A stretch of DNA of 64,000 bases from Marinobacterium lutimaris (lineage in GTDB: Bacteria; Pseudomonadota; Gammaproteobacteria; Pseudomonadales; Balneatricaceae): positions 372,001 to 436,000 of the forward strand of contig NZ_FNVQ01000002.1 in the NCBI RefSeq assembly GCF_900108065.1. Direction: 5' to 3'. The notes under the pieces are model-generated. The model worked only from the letters and a program-made list of their open reading frames with translations, had not been told where the DNA came from and searched no databases. Below are positions 9,552 to 18,758 of the stretch, piece by piece; position 1 is the stretch's first letter, and every line of letters begins with the position of its first letter. The translations under genes and the position numbers were made by a program.

Positions 9552-10006
9552 TCACTTACCTCGTTAAACAGGAATTTGCCGATCAGATCTTCAAGCACCA
9601 GCGCTGACTGGGTATCACTGATCCGGTCGCCATCTTTCAGCATTTCATCTTCAGCACCCGAAGTAATGCCGATGTACTGTTCGCCCAGCAGACCGGAAGT
9701 CAGGATCTGCGCCGAGCTGTCGGTGCTGAGAAAGTCCACGTCATCGCGGATTTTCATTTCCACTTCAGCCATCAGCATCTGCGGATCCAGGCGGATAGAG
9801 GTCACTTCACCGATCTGCACACCGGACATCGCCACCTTGGCACGCGGTGTCAGTCCGCCGATATTATCGAAACGGGCGTAGACCTTGTATCCGCCTCCCT
9901 GATCAGACAGGTTAAGGCCACTAACGTTCAGCGCGAGCACTACCAGGGCCAGAAAACCGGCCAACATCAGGAAGCCCACGCTGATTTCCATTGTACGCAT
10001 GCGCAT
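9548..10006 (-). CDS. mlaD: MlaD, MCE-domain subunit
   Basis: 152 residues: one N-terminal membrane helix (about 8-27), then a single MCE domain (YKVYARFDNIGGLTPRAKVAMSG followed by VEMKIRDDVDFLSTDSSAQI). MlaD forms the hexameric ring above MlaE through which lipids pass. The short C-terminal extension after the MCE core is as usual. Two bases separate it from the end of mlaE. Confidence 0.93.
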   Translation of the reverse strand: MRMRTMEISVGFLMLAGFLALVVLALNVSGLNLSDQGGGYKVYARFDNIGGLTPRAKVAMSGVQIGEVTSIRLDPQMLMAEVEMKIRDDVDFLSTDSSAQILTSGLLGEQYIGITSGAEDEMLKDGDRISDTQSALVLEDLIGKFLFNEVSD

Positions 10007-10008
10007 TT

Positions 10009-10791
10009 TTACAGCTCTCCAAACATTAATGCGGTCAGTAAGAAATCAAGCCCCAAAATGGCCAGAGACGAAAACACGACGGTCCTGGTTGTCGCCTGGC
10101 TGATTCCTTGAGAAGTAGGTATGCAGTCATATCCCTCAAACACCGCGATCCAGGTGACGACAAAGCCGAACACCACGGCCTTGATCACGCCATTGAGGAC
10201 ATCATTACGGAAATCCACCGCCTGCTGCATGTTGGCCCAGAAAGAGCCATCAAAGATGCCCAGCCACTCCACGGCGACCAGCGCCCCGCCCCAGACACCG
10301 ACGACTGAAAAGATAATCGTCAGAATCGGCATCGAGATGAAGCCGGCCCAGAAGCGCGGCGCAATGATGCGACGCATGGGATCAACACCGATCATCTCGA
10401 AGCTGGCCAACTGTTCGGTGGCTTTCATCAAACCGATCTCAGCGGTCAGGGCAGAACCTGCGCGCCCGGCAAACAGCAGCGCGGTTACCACCGGCGCAAG
10501 CTCGCGCACCAGGCTCAACGCCACCATCTGTCCGACGGCCTGTTCGGAGCCATAGTCAACGAGAATGGTATAGCCCTGCAGGCCGAGCACCATGCCGATA
10601 AAACCGCCAGAAACGACGATAATGATCAGCGACAGCACGCCCACAAAGTAAAGCTGCTTGATCAGCAGCGGAAACATGGTGACCGGCTCGGGCCGGGCGA
10701 CCAGGGACTGCACCAGCAGCCGCCCCGCACGCCCGAACGCAGCCAGTCGCGACAGGCCACGGTGGCCCAGTGACTGAATCCAATCCAGCAT
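10009..10791 (-). CDS. mlaE: MlaE, permease subunit of the Mla transporter
   Basis: 260 residues of the MlaE (DUF140) permease family, with about five to six membrane segments. The conserved cytoplasmic stretch [33 protein letters not shown] is the coupling region that contacts MlaF. The gene abuts mlaF without a gap. It works in the inner membrane to keep outer-membrane lipid asymmetry. Confidence 0.94.
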   Translation of the reverse strand: MLDWIQSLGHRGLSRLAAFGRAGRLLVQSLVARPEPVTMFPLLIKQLYFVGVLSLIIIVVSGGFIGMVLGLQGYTILVDYGSEQAVGQMVALSLVRELAPVVTALLFAGRAGSALTAEIGLMKATEQLASFEMIGVDPMRRIIAPRFWAGFISMPILTIIFSVVGVWGGALVAVEWLGIFDGSFWANMQQAVDFRNDVLNGVIKAVVFGFVVTWIAVFEGYDCIPTSQGISQATTRTVVFSSLAILGLDFLLTALMFGEL

Positions 10792-11604
10792 CTATCGAGA
10801 TCCCTGTAACAGTTGCTGCAGATAATCCGGCGCCGGATAGTGGAAGGGAACCGGACCATCCGGCAGGCCTTGCATAAACTGGCGCACCTGATCGGATTCC
10901 ACTGCCGCCAGCTCTTCGGGAGAGCCTTTGGCGATCACCCGGCCATCGGCAACGATATAAACGTAATCGGCAATACTCAGCGTCTCGTTGATATCATGCG
11001 ATACCACGATACTGGTATGGCCCAGCGCCTGGTTGAGGCGACGAATCAGATTGACCAGCACGCCCATGGCGATCGGGTCCTGGCCGGTGAACGGTTCGTC
11101 GTACATGACGATATCCGGGTCCAGTGCGATAGCACGCGCCAGGGCGACCCGTCGGGCCATGCCGCCGGACAGCTCACTCGGCATCAGATCGGCCGCACCG
11201 CGCAGACCAACCGCCTGCAGCTTCATCAACACAACGTCGCGGATCATGTCGACAGAAAGATCGGTGTGAACACGGATCGGAAACGCGACGTTTTCGAACA
11301 CGCTCATATCCGTGAACAGCGCGCCGCTCTGAAACAGCATCCCCATACGCTCACGGGCTGCGAACAGGTCGCTGCGACCGAGAGTCGGGATATTATCGCC
11401 ATCGAGAAGAATCTGCCCCGCATCGGGCTTGAGCTGCCCGCCGATCAGTTTCAACAGAGTGGTTTTACCGGTACCGGAAGGCCCCATAATGGCTGTGACC
11501 TTGCCACGGGGAACCTGGATATCAATATTGTTAAAAATAGTCCTCGATCCACGGCTGAATGTTAGCCCGCGGATATCGATGATAGTGTCGCTGAGAGGGT
11601 CCAT
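10792..11604 (-). CDS. mlaF: MlaF, ATPase subunit of the Mla transporter
   Basis: 270-residue ABC ATPase. Walker A is GPSGTGKTT, the signature is LSGGMARRVALARAIALDPD, Walker B is IVMYDEPFTGQDP and the switch His is in VSHD. It is the first gene of the mla operon and divergent from kdsD, with about 210 bases between them that must hold both promoters. No clear -35/-10 pair stands out in that gap. Confidence 0.95.
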   Translation of the reverse strand: MDPLSDTIIDIRGLTFSRGSRTIFNNIDIQVPRGKVTAIMGPSGTGKTTLLKLIGGQLKPDAGQILLDGDNIPTLGRSDLFAARERMGMLFQSGALFTDMSVFENVAFPIRVHTDLSVDMIRDVVLMKLQAVGLRGAADLMPSELSGGMARRVALARAIALDPDIVMYDEPFTGQDPIAMGVLVNLIRRLNQALGHTSIVVSHDINETLSIADYVYIVADGRVIAKGSPEELAAVESDQVRQFMQGLPDGPVPFHYPAPDYLQQLLQGSR

Positions 11605-11815
11605 ATACCTGCCTTAGAAAGCCTCGCGCTCAGTTCCTTCTGGCCCGTAGCGAGGGCAACGCAGTCGAGTTGGAAGCCGGGAAATATACCATCAGAGCCT
11701 AAAAAACGAAACTAAATCCCATTCTCAGGCAAGCCGCGGGTGTGCCCCCGAGACGGCAGTGATGTAAACTCTTTGGCTCGACATTCAAACGCCCCTCAGA
11801 GAGATTGAGTTACCC

Positions 11816-12787
11816 ATGTCCGATTTCGACTTTCTAAGCGCCGGCGTCCGCACCATCGAACTGGAGCTGGACGCGGTCAACAGTCTGCTAAGCCATCTGG
11901 ACGAGCGTTTTACCCGGGCTTGTGAGCTGATGCTCAACTGTCGCGGGCGCGTGATCGTGACCGGCATGGGCAAGTCCGGGCATATAGGACGAAAGATCGC
12001 CGCCACGCTGGCGAGTACAGGCACCCCCTCTTTCTTCGTCCACCCCGGCGAGGCGAGCCACGGCGACCTGGGCATGTTCACCAGCGAAGACGTTGTTCTG
12101 GCGCTTTCGAACTCCGGCGAAACAGCAGAAGTTGTCACCATCCTGCCGCTGATCAAACGCATGAAAGCACCGCTGATCAGCATGACCGCCAAGCCGGAAT
12201 CGACTCTTTCTCAGAGCGCTGACATCAGCCTGCACATCCCGGTGGATCGTGAGGCCTGCCCGCTGGGTCTGGCGCCTACTTCCAGCACCACGGCACAGCT
12301 GGTGCTCGGTGACGCCCTGGCAATCGCGCTGCTCGAGGCCCGCGGCTTCAGCGCCGAAGACTTCGCGTTCTCTCACCCGGGCGGCGCCCTGGGCCGTCGC
12401 CTGCTGCTGCTGGTTGACGACATCATGCACACCGACAGCGAGGTTCCCTGCGTCGATGTGAATACCTCTATCCGCGACGCCCTGCTGGAAGTCACCCAGA
12501 AACGCCTCGGCATGACCGCAGTGACCGATACGGACGGCGCCCTGGTCGGTATTTTTACCGACGGTGACCTGCGTCGCACCCTGGACCAGGAAATCGACCT
12601 CAAGCAGAGCGCAATCAGCGAGGTAATGACCGCCGACTGCACCACCATCCGCGCCGGTATTCTCGCTGCCGAGGCGCTGCAGATCATGCAGAGCCGCTCA
12701 ATCAACGCGCTGATCGTCGTTGACGAAAACAAGCGCCCCGTGGGCGCTCTCAACATGCACGACATGCTGAAAGCGGGAGTCATCTAA
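11816..12787 (+). CDS. kdsD: D-arabinose-5-phosphate isomerase
   Basis: 323 residues: an N-terminal SIS sugar-isomerase domain (GRVIVTGMGKSGHIGRKIAATLAS; LALSNSGETAEVV) and two C-terminal CBS domains (about 205-320). It converts ribulose 5-phosphate to arabinose 5-phosphate, the first step of Kdo synthesis for LPS. An ATG at 11816 opens the gene. Its stop overlaps the kdsC start (TAATG), and it leads a long operon for Kdo and LPS transport. Confidence 0.95.
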   Translation: MSDFDFLSAGVRTIELELDAVNSLLSHLDERFTRACELMLNCRGRVIVTGMGKSGHIGRKIAATLASTGTPSFFVHPGEASHGDLGMFTSEDVVLALSNSGETAEVVTILPLIKRMKAPLISMTAKPESTLSQSADISLHIPVDREACPLGLAPTSSTTAQLVLGDALAIALLEARGFSAEDFAFSHPGGALGRRLLLLVDDIMHTDSEVPCVDVNTSIRDALLEVTQKRLGMTAVTDTDGALVGIFTDGDLRRTLDQEIDLKQSAISEVMTADCTTIRAGILAAEALQIMQSRSINALIVVDENKRPVGALNMHDMLKAGVI

Positions 12788-13323
12788 TGCTGGACAATCT
12801 CTCTACCGAGCAGCTCGACAAGCTTAAAAAGATCGGCCTCGTAGTCTTTGACGTGGACGGCATACTTAACAGCGGCCAGCTCAACTTCCTGGCTGACGGG
12901 CGCGAGATCAAATCATTCAGCATTCTTGATGGCCTAGGCATCAAGCTGCTGCACAAGGGCGGCATCAAGAGCGCCATCATCACCGGGCGCCGCTCACCTC
13001 AGGTAGAACTGCGCGCCGAAGCCCTGGGCATCAACTACCTGCGACAGGGCCGCGAAGACAAGCGCATTGCACTGGAAGAGCTGTGGCAGGAAACCGGCTT
13101 CGACGCCGCTTCAACCGCCTACATTGGGGACGACCTCCCAGACCTGGGTGCGATTCGTGCCGCCGGCTTCGGTGCCACCGTGCCCAACGGACACTGGTAC
13201 GTGCGCGAGCAGGCAGACTGGGTTAGCAGCACCCCTGGCGGTCAGGGTGCGGGGCGCGAGTTCTGTGAACTGATTCTCGCCGCACAGGACAAGCTGATGC
13301 CCATCCTCGAGGAGTATCTCTGA
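12787..13323 (+). CDS. kdsC: 3-deoxy-D-manno-octulosonate-8-phosphate phosphatase
   Basis: 178 residues, a cap-less C0-type HAD phosphatase. The nucleophile loop is VVFDVDGILNSGQ (D22 and D24), motif II is in AIITGR and motif IV in YIGDDLPDL. The enzyme hydrolyses Kdo-8-phosphate to Kdo and forms tetramers. It sits between kdsD and lptC in the conserved order. Confidence 0.95.
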   Translation: MLDNLSTEQLDKLKKIGLVVFDVDGILNSGQLNFLADGREIKSFSILDGLGIKLLHKGGIKSAIITGRRSPQVELRAEALGINYLRQGREDKRIALEELWQETGFDAASTAYIGDDLPDLGAIRAAGFGATVPNGHWYVREQADWVSSTPGGQGAGREFCELILAAQDKLMPILEEYL

Positions 13324-13324
13324 C

Positions 13325-13894
13325 GTGTTGACCGCTGGACGGCTCAGGCTACTGATCGCACTGATCATTATCACCCCGTTCCTGGTCTGGTGGGGGCTGG
13401 GCGGCAGCACACTGCCGAAAAATCCGGTGGTACGGGAAGAGACCCGCTCCACCTACGATTTTTTCATGCGCGATAACGAATCACGCTATTGGGACGAAAA
13501 CGGCAACCTCGCACGCAGCTGGGAAAGCCAGGAGATGCACCACTATCCGGCGCGCAATTCCAGCCAACTGCTGGAGCCGATCGCCCATATGCCCCAGCAG
13601 GGTGGTGGGACATACAAAATACGCGCCAATGATGGTTGGGTGCTGGACGACCAGAGCGAGATTCAACTTGCAGGCAATGTTGAGGTTAACCATAATCCGC
13701 AATCCGGGCCCGGCTCGTTGCTGACAACCAGCACTCTGAATGTGTTCCCACCGAGGAACTACGCAGAGACCGACGCGCCGGCCACACTGACCCGCAATGG
13801 CGAGCGCACGGAGAGCACCGGCCTCGAGGTTTACTTCGACGAACGCCGGGTGGAACTGCTTTCAAATGTACGGGGACGATACGATGCGCCTTAA
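13325..13894 (+). CDS. lptC: LptC, LPS export membrane anchor
   Basis: 189 residues: an N-terminal membrane helix (about 8-26) followed by a periplasmic beta-jellyroll typical of the Lpt bridge (YKIRANDGWVLDDQSEIQLAGNVEV). LptC takes LPS from LptB2FG and hands it to LptA. The start is GTG, one base after the kdsC stop. The end overlaps lptA by 11 bases. lptF and lptG are not in the window. Confidence 0.92.
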   Translation: MLTAGRLRLLIALIIITPFLVWWGLGGSTLPKNPVVREETRSTYDFFMRDNESRYWDENGNLARSWESQEMHHYPARNSSQLLEPIAHMPQQGGGTYKIRANDGWVLDDQSEIQLAGNVEVNHNPQSGPGSLLTTSTLNVFPPRNYAETDAPATLTRNGERTESTGLEVYFDERRVELLSNVRGRYDAP

Positions 13895-14402
13895 CCTGAA
13901 CATCCCAGCCGCACTGTGCAGCCTGACACTCTGGCTTGCATCTCCGGCCATGGCGCTTCCTGAAGATTCATCGCAGCCGATCCATATCGGCGCAGACAGC
14001 GCCAGCATGAACGACCGCACAGGTGTGACCACCTACCGCGGCCAGGTTGAGATCGTACAGGGGACAATGAAAATTCGCGGCGATCAGGTAGAGCTGTTCC
14101 GCGATGCCAATGGCGAGGTCAATCGGATCGTATCAACCGGGCGCCCTGCCGAGTTCGAGCAGCAGCCTAAACGCGAAGACCCGCTGACCCACGCCTACGG
14201 ACTGCGGATGGAGTACCTGGTCAACCAGCAGCAGGTAACCATCACCGAACAGGCCCGCGTCGAACAGGGCAAGGACACCTTTACCGGCAAACGTATTGTG
14301 TACAAAATGAATGAAGCGATTGTCGACGCATTCAGCAGTGAAAACGGTGACCAGCGAGTGCAGATGGTAATTCAGCCCAAACAGCAGGGCGGAGAGGAAT
14401 AA
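13884..14402 (+). CDS. lptA: LptA, periplasmic LPS bridge protein
   Basis: 172 residues with a signal peptide ending in ASPAMA and an OstA-type jellyroll ([34 protein letters not shown]). LptA polymerises to form the periplasmic bridge between LptC and LptD. An ATG at 13884 with GGGGACG upstream is the natural start; a longer frame from 13797 would place coding sequence before the signal peptide. The stop overlaps the lptB start. Confidence 0.93.
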   Translation: MRLNLNIPAALCSLTLWLASPAMALPEDSSQPIHIGADSASMNDRTGVTTYRGQVEIVQGTMKIRGDQVELFRDANGEVNRIVSTGRPAEFEQQPKREDPLTHAYGLRMEYLVNQQQVTITEQARVEQGKDTFTGKRIVYKMNEAIVDAFSSENGDQRVQMVIQPKQQGGEE

Positions 14403-15124
14403 TGCAGCTGGAAGCTCTACACCTGGCCAAGAGTTACAAGGGCCGTCAGGTGGTAAGTGATGTATCCCTGGAGATCAGCAGCGGTGAGGTGGTAGGACTG
14501 CTAGGCCCCAACGGCGCTGGCAAAACCACCTGCTTTTACATGATCGTTGGCCTCGTCAAGGCCGATCATGGCCAGATACGTATTAACCAGGACGACATCA
14601 CCCGGCTGCCGATGCATGGCCGCGCCCGCCGCGGGATAGGTTATCTGCCACAGGAAGCATCGATCTTTCGCAAACTCAGCGTCAGCGATAACCTGAAGGC
14701 GATCCTAGAGACCCGAAAGGATATGGATCAGGCGCAGCGCAACGCCAAACTGGAAGAGCTGCTGGAAGAGTTCCATATCACCCACCTGACCAAGAGCCTC
14801 GGAATGTCTCTGTCAGGGGGTGAACGCCGCCGCGTCGAGATCGCGCGCGCGCTGGCAACAGAACCCAGTTTTATCCTGCTCGATGAGCCCTTCGCCGGCG
14901 TCGACCCGATCTCGGTAGGAGACATCAAGCAGACCGTACGCCACCTGCAGGACAAAGGAATTGGCGTGCTGATCACGGATCACAACGTCCGCGAGACTCT
15001 CGATATCTGCCAGCGCGCCTATATTGTGAGTGACGGTGGCATTCTCGCGCAGGGCAACCCGGAACAGATTCTGGCGAACCAGCAGGTACGCCAGGCTTAT
15101 CTCGGCGACCAGTTCAGACTCTGA
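14402..15124 (+). CDS. lptB: LptB, LPS export ATPase
   Basis: 240-residue ABC ATPase. Walker [10 protein letters not shown] (35-43), signature [15 protein letters not shown], Walker [14 protein letters not shown] and the switch His in [10 protein letters not shown]. LptB powers LPS extraction from the inner membrane with LptFG. It is followed by rpoN after about 60 bases, an arrangement kept in many gammaproteobacteria. Confidence 0.96.
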   Translation: MQLEALHLAKSYKGRQVVSDVSLEISSGEVVGLLGPNGAGKTTCFYMIVGLVKADHGQIRINQDDITRLPMHGRARRGIGYLPQEASIFRKLSVSDNLKAILETRKDMDQAQRNAKLEELLEEFHITHLTKSLGMSLSGGERRRVEIARALATEPSFILLDEPFAGVDPISVGDIKQTVRHLQDKGIGVLITDHNVRETLDICQRAYIVSDGGILAQGNPEQILANQQVRQAYLGDQFRL

Positions 15125-15186
15125 GGCTTCAGGCTCTGACCGAAACGCCGTACAAACCGATTCAGTATTAGTCTATCGCGTAATAT

Positions 15187-16695
15187 ATGAAGCAATCGTT
15201 ACAGCTAAAAATCGGTCAGCAACTCACCATGACGCCACAGCTGCAGCAGGCTATCCGCTTGCTACAGCTTTCAACGCTGGACCTTCAGCAGGAGATCCAG
15301 CAGGCGCTGGAGAGCAATCCGCTGCTCGAGGTCAGTGAAGAGGAGAACGAACTCCCCGGCAGCGACGAGGGCAATGAGCGCGATAATACTCAGGAAAAAG
15401 CCGACGCTTCCGACAATCACGAGTCCGAGCGGGAAGAGAGCTATGAAGACACGCCGGAAGACAGCTGGAGCGAGGATATCCCCTCCGAACTGACCACGGA
15501 CAGCTCCTGGGACGATACCTACCAGGCCTCACCGGCGGCCTCCGCACCGGCGCGGGACGACGAGTGGGAACCGGGCGATAACGATACCCGCGATGAGACC
15601 CTGCAGGATCACCTGCTGTGGCAGCTCAACCTGACTCCGATGAGCGAAGGTGATCGTCTGGTTGCCGAGTCAATCATCGACGGCATCGAGCCGGACGGCT
15701 ACCTGACCCTCTCCGCTGAAGAGCTGCTCGAACAGTTTGTCACCCAGTATCCGGAAGATTTCGCCGAAACCGAACTGGATGAGATCGAAGCGGTGCTGCA
15801 CCGCGTCCAGCAGTTCGACCCGCCCGGCGTCGCCGCCCGCGACCTGAGCGAGTGCCTGGCGATCCAGCTGCGCCAGCTTCCCAGCGATACCCCCTTCCTG
15901 CAGGACGCACTGCGTCTGGTCTGCGAGCACCTGCAACTGCTCGGCAACCATGACTACAAGACCCTGCTGCGCCGCATGCGAGTAAAAGAGGAGCAGCTAC
16001 AGGAGATCATCCGCCTGATTCAGTCGCTGACCCCAAAACCCGGCGCCATGATCAACCCGAGCCAGTCGGAATATGTCATTCCCGATGTAGTGGTCACCAA
16101 GATCAAGGGCGAGTGGGTGGTTAACCTGAATCCCGATGCAGCCCCCAAACTGCGCATCAACGCACAGTACGCTGATCTGATTCGCCGCGCCGACAACAGC
16201 GCCGACAACAATTTCCTGAAAAACCACCTTCAGGAGGCACGCTGGTTCCTGAAAAGCCTTCTGAGCCGGAACGACACCCTGCTCAAGGTCGCCACCGAAA
16301 TCGTCGCCCGCCAGTCCGACTTCCTTGAAGAGGGTGAAGAGGCGATGAAACCGATGGTGCTGCACGATATTGCGGAAGCCGTGGAGATGCATGAATCCAC
16401 CATCTCACGCGTGACCACCCAGAAATACATGCACACCCCAAGAGGTATCTTCGAACTGAAGTACTTCTTCTCCAGCCATGTCAGCACCTCAGACGGTGGA
16501 GCGGCCTCCTCCACCGCCATCCGGGCGCTGATCAAAAAGCTGGTTTCAGCGGAAAATCCAGGCAAACCATTGAGCGACAACAAGATCGCACAGCTGCTAG
16601 ATGAACAGGGAATCAATGTGGCCAGGCGCACCATCGCAAAATATCGTGAAGCGATGGCAATTCCGCCTTCTAATGAGCGGAAGCGTCTGGTTTAA
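15187..16695 (+). CDS. rpoN: RNA polymerase sigma-54 factor
   Basis: 502 residues. The N-terminal glutamine-rich activator-interacting region ([33 protein letters not shown]) is followed by an acidic linker (about 55-135), the core-binding region, and the C-terminal RpoN box [12 protein letters not shown], one conservative change from the common ARRTVAKYREAM. It directs transcription from -24/-12 promoters, which need AAA+ activators. The downstream hpf-ptsN-rapZ-ptsO cluster is the standard rpoN neighbourhood. Confidence 0.97.
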   Translation: MKQSLQLKIGQQLTMTPQLQQAIRLLQLSTLDLQQEIQQALESNPLLEVSEEENELPGSDEGNERDNTQEKADASDNHESEREESYEDTPEDSWSEDIPSELTTDSSWDDTYQASPAASAPARDDEWEPGDNDTRDETLQDHLLWQLNLTPMSEGDRLVAESIIDGIEPDGYLTLSAEELLEQFVTQYPEDFAETELDEIEAVLHRVQQFDPPGVAARDLSECLAIQLRQLPSDTPFLQDALRLVCEHLQLLGNHDYKTLLRRMRVKEEQLQEIIRLIQSLTPKPGAMINPSQSEYVIPDVVVTKIKGEWVVNLNPDAAPKLRINAQYADLIRRADNSADNNFLKNHLQEARWFLKSLLSRNDTLLKVATEIVARQSDFLEEGEEAMKPMVLHDIAEAVEMHESTISRVTTQKYMHTPRGIFELKYFFSSHVSTSDGGAASSTAIRALIKKLVSAENPGKPLSDNKIAQLLDEQGINVARRTIAKYREAMAIPPSNERKRLV

Positions 16696-16747
16696 TTGAA
16701 GTGGAAAGCACGATAAAAAAGCGTGCATTGTGACTAGGAGAAAACGT

Positions 16748-17038
16748 ATGCAGATCAACATCACTGGCCATCATGTCGAACTGACCGATGCCCTCAACGA
16801 CTATGTTCGTACTAAGTTTGACAAACTGGAGCGCCACTTCGATAACATCACCAACACCCAGGTGACTCTGAGCGTTGAGAAGCAGCGTCAACAGGCCGAA
16901 GCCGACCTTCACCTTGCCGGCGGCCAGATTTTCGCGACTCACGAACACGACGATATGTATGCAGCCATCGACGGACTGGTGGATAAACTTGATCGCCAGA
17001 TCATCAAGCACAAGGAAAAGATGAAGGCGCACAAATAA
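16748..17038 (+). CDS. hpf: Ribosome hibernation promoting factor (short form)
   Basis: 96 residues, the short HPF/YfiA type without the long-form dimerisation domain (MQINITGHHVELTDALNDYV; KLERHFDNITN; HDDMYAAIDGLVDKLDRQI). It binds the decoding centre of stalled ribosomes and, in gammaproteobacteria, acts with RMF to form 100S dimers. ATG 16748 with AGGAG seven bases upstream is preferred over the upstream in-frame codon at 16730. Confidence 0.95.
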   Translation: MQINITGHHVELTDALNDYVRTKFDKLERHFDNITNTQVTLSVEKQRQQAEADLHLAGGQIFATHEHDDMYAAIDGLVDKLDRQIIKHKEKMKAHK

Positions 17039-17066
17039 ACCGAAAACCGGACGCTCCTGTCAGATA

Positions 17067-17534
17067 ATGAAATTAACTGAACTGCTTAACGAATCGCGCA
17101 TACTTTGTCACGCCGATGTCGTTAGCAAAAAAAGAGCCCTCGAACTGGCCAGCGATACTCTCGCTGGCCAGTCTGCAAATCCCCCCTCGGAAGAGATTTT
17201 CTCTGGCCTGCTGAACCGGGAACGGTTAGGCAGTACCGGTATTGGGGACGGTGTGGCAATCCCTCACTGCCGCCTGGCCGGCTGTGGCAACGCGGTCGCA
17301 CTGCTGATGACGCTGGCCGAACCGATAGACTTCGATGCCATCGACAACAAGCCGGTGGACCTGCTTTGCTTCCTGCTGGTGCCTGAAGATGGCGCCGAGG
17401 AACATCTGCAGACCCTGGCGGGTTTGGCCGAGCTGTTCAGCCAGAGCGATGTGCGCGACAAGCTGCGCAGCTGCTCAAGCAACGCCGAGCTTTACTCAAC
17501 CTTCGTCGCCCTTGCGGAGACTCTGGGGGGCTGA
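17067..17534 (+). CDS. ptsN: Nitrogen-PTS EIIA protein
   Basis: 155 residues with the EIIA-fructose/mannitol fold. The phosphorylated residue is H67 in GDGVAIPHCRLAG. EIIA-Ntr takes phosphate from PtsP and NPr and regulates K+ transport, sigma-54 genes and other targets rather than importing sugar. Its stop overlaps the rapZ start by one base (TGATG). Confidence 0.95.
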   Translation: MKLTELLNESRILCHADVVSKKRALELASDTLAGQSANPPSEEIFSGLLNRERLGSTGIGDGVAIPHCRLAGCGNAVALLMTLAEPIDFDAIDNKPVDLLCFLLVPEDGAEEHLQTLAGLAELFSQSDVRDKLRSCSSNAELYSTFVALAETLGG

Positions 17535-18391
17535 TGAAACTGGTCGTTATCAGCGGCCGGTCAGGGTCCGGCAAAAGCACGGCCCTGCAGGCACTTGAAG
17601 ATGTGGATTTCTACTGCATCGACAATCTGCCGGCGCGACTGCTCCCTGACCTGATCGAACAGATGCTGGACGACCCGGAACACCCCGGTCGTCTGGCAGT
17701 CAGCATCGACGCACGCAACCTGGTCAGCAATCTGGACGCCTTTCCCGGCATCATTGCCGAGCTAGGCAAACGTGAGGATCTCAGTTGCGAGATCCTCTAT
17801 CTGGATGCCGCCGAACCGACCCTGATCAAACGCTACAGCGCCACCCGGCGCAAACACCCGCTGTCTACCAGCCAGTCAGGACTGCAGGAAGCGATCAGCT
17901 ACGAACGCGAACTGCTCGAACCGATCGCCAGCATCGCTGATATACGTATCGATACCACCCGAATGACACTCTACGAACTGCGCGACAGTATCAAGCTGCG
18001 TATCGCCCAGCGTAGCGAACAGGATCTATCGATCCAGTTCGAGTCCTTCGGCTTCAAGCATGGCGTACCGCTGGACGTGGACTTCACTTTCGACGTGCGC
18101 ATGCTGCCCAATCCCTACTGGATACCAGATCTACGCCGCTTTACCGGGCGCGACCAGGCGGTTATCGACTTCCTCGAAAGCGCACCGGAGGTTCCCCAAC
18201 TGATCGGCGATATTCGCGATTTCCTGGAACGCTGGATACCGCTGTTCAAGCAGAACAACCGCAGCTACATCACCATCGGCATCGGCTGCACCGGCGGCCA
18301 GCACCGGTCGGTCTATATCGCAGAGCATCTGGCTGGTCATTTCGGCCAACTTATGGATAATGTTCACGTCCGTCACCGCGAACTGACCTGA
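17534..18391 (+). CDS. rapZ: RNase adapter protein RapZ (YvcJ family)
   Basis: 285 residues. N-terminal P-loop domain with Walker A SGRSGSGKST and the conserved FYCIDNLPARLLPDLIEQM segment. The C-terminal domain includes FKHGVPLDVDFTFDVRMLPNPYW and IGIGCTGGQHRSVYIAEHL. In E. coli RapZ binds GlmZ/GlmY sRNAs and glucosamine-6-phosphate and guides RNase E. Outside enterics the partner RNAs are often absent and the role is less clear. It is translationally coupled to ptsN. Confidence 0.95.
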   Translation: MKLVVISGRSGSGKSTALQALEDVDFYCIDNLPARLLPDLIEQMLDDPEHPGRLAVSIDARNLVSNLDAFPGIIAELGKREDLSCEILYLDAAEPTLIKRYSATRRKHPLSTSQSGLQEAISYERELLEPIASIADIRIDTTRMTLYELRDSIKLRIAQRSEQDLSIQFESFGFKHGVPLDVDFTFDVRMLPNPYWIPDLRRFTGRDQAVIDFLESAPEVPQLIGDIRDFLERWIPLFKQNNRSYITIGIGCTGGQHRSVYIAEHLAGHFGQLMDNVHVRHRELT

Positions 18392-18414
18392 CAGCCCCGC
18401 CACCAGGAAACCCG

Positions 18415-18684
18415 ATGATCGAAAAACAACTCACAATCATCAATAAACTCGGCCTCCACGCTCGGGCTGCCGCCAAGCTGATCAACACCACTGGGCATTT
18501 TTCCAGCGAGATTAAGATCGTAAAGGATGGCCGCGAAGTCGATGGCAAAAGCATTATGGCCGTGATGATGCTGGCCGCCTCCAAGGGAACCGATCTCATC
18601 TTCCGTATTTCAGGTGAGGATGAAGACGCCGCGATCGAAGCGATCGAAACCCTGATAAACAACCGCTTCGACGAGCCCGAGTAG
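18415..18684 (+). CDS. ptsO: NPr, HPr-like phosphocarrier of the nitrogen PTS
   Basis: 89-residue HPr-fold protein. The active-site H15 lies in NKLGLHARAAAKL, and the second helix region GKSIMAVMMLAASKGTDL is typical. It transfers phosphate between PtsP (EI-Ntr, not here) and EIIA-Ntr encoded two genes upstream. It ends the kdsD-to-ptsO gene run. Confidence 0.94.
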   Translation: MIEKQLTIINKLGLHARAAAKLINTTGHFSSEIKIVKDGREVDGKSIMAVMMLAASKGTDLIFRISGEDEDAAIEAIETLINNRFDEPE

Positions 18685-18758
18685 ATCCACCGCCCTTCCG
18701 CGCCGCTATACTTCCCGGTACACAAGCCCTACTCCACGAGCGCAGCGATCTACCCGGC

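Noticed and set aside
16708-16726. GCACG/CGTGC hairpin between rpoN and hpf
   Set aside because: Only five base pairs with a nine-base A-rich loop; too weak to call a terminator or regulatory site.
18685-18758. Magnesium riboswitch before mgtE
   Set aside because: The 74-base gap is too short and lacks the M-box or mgtA-leader structure.
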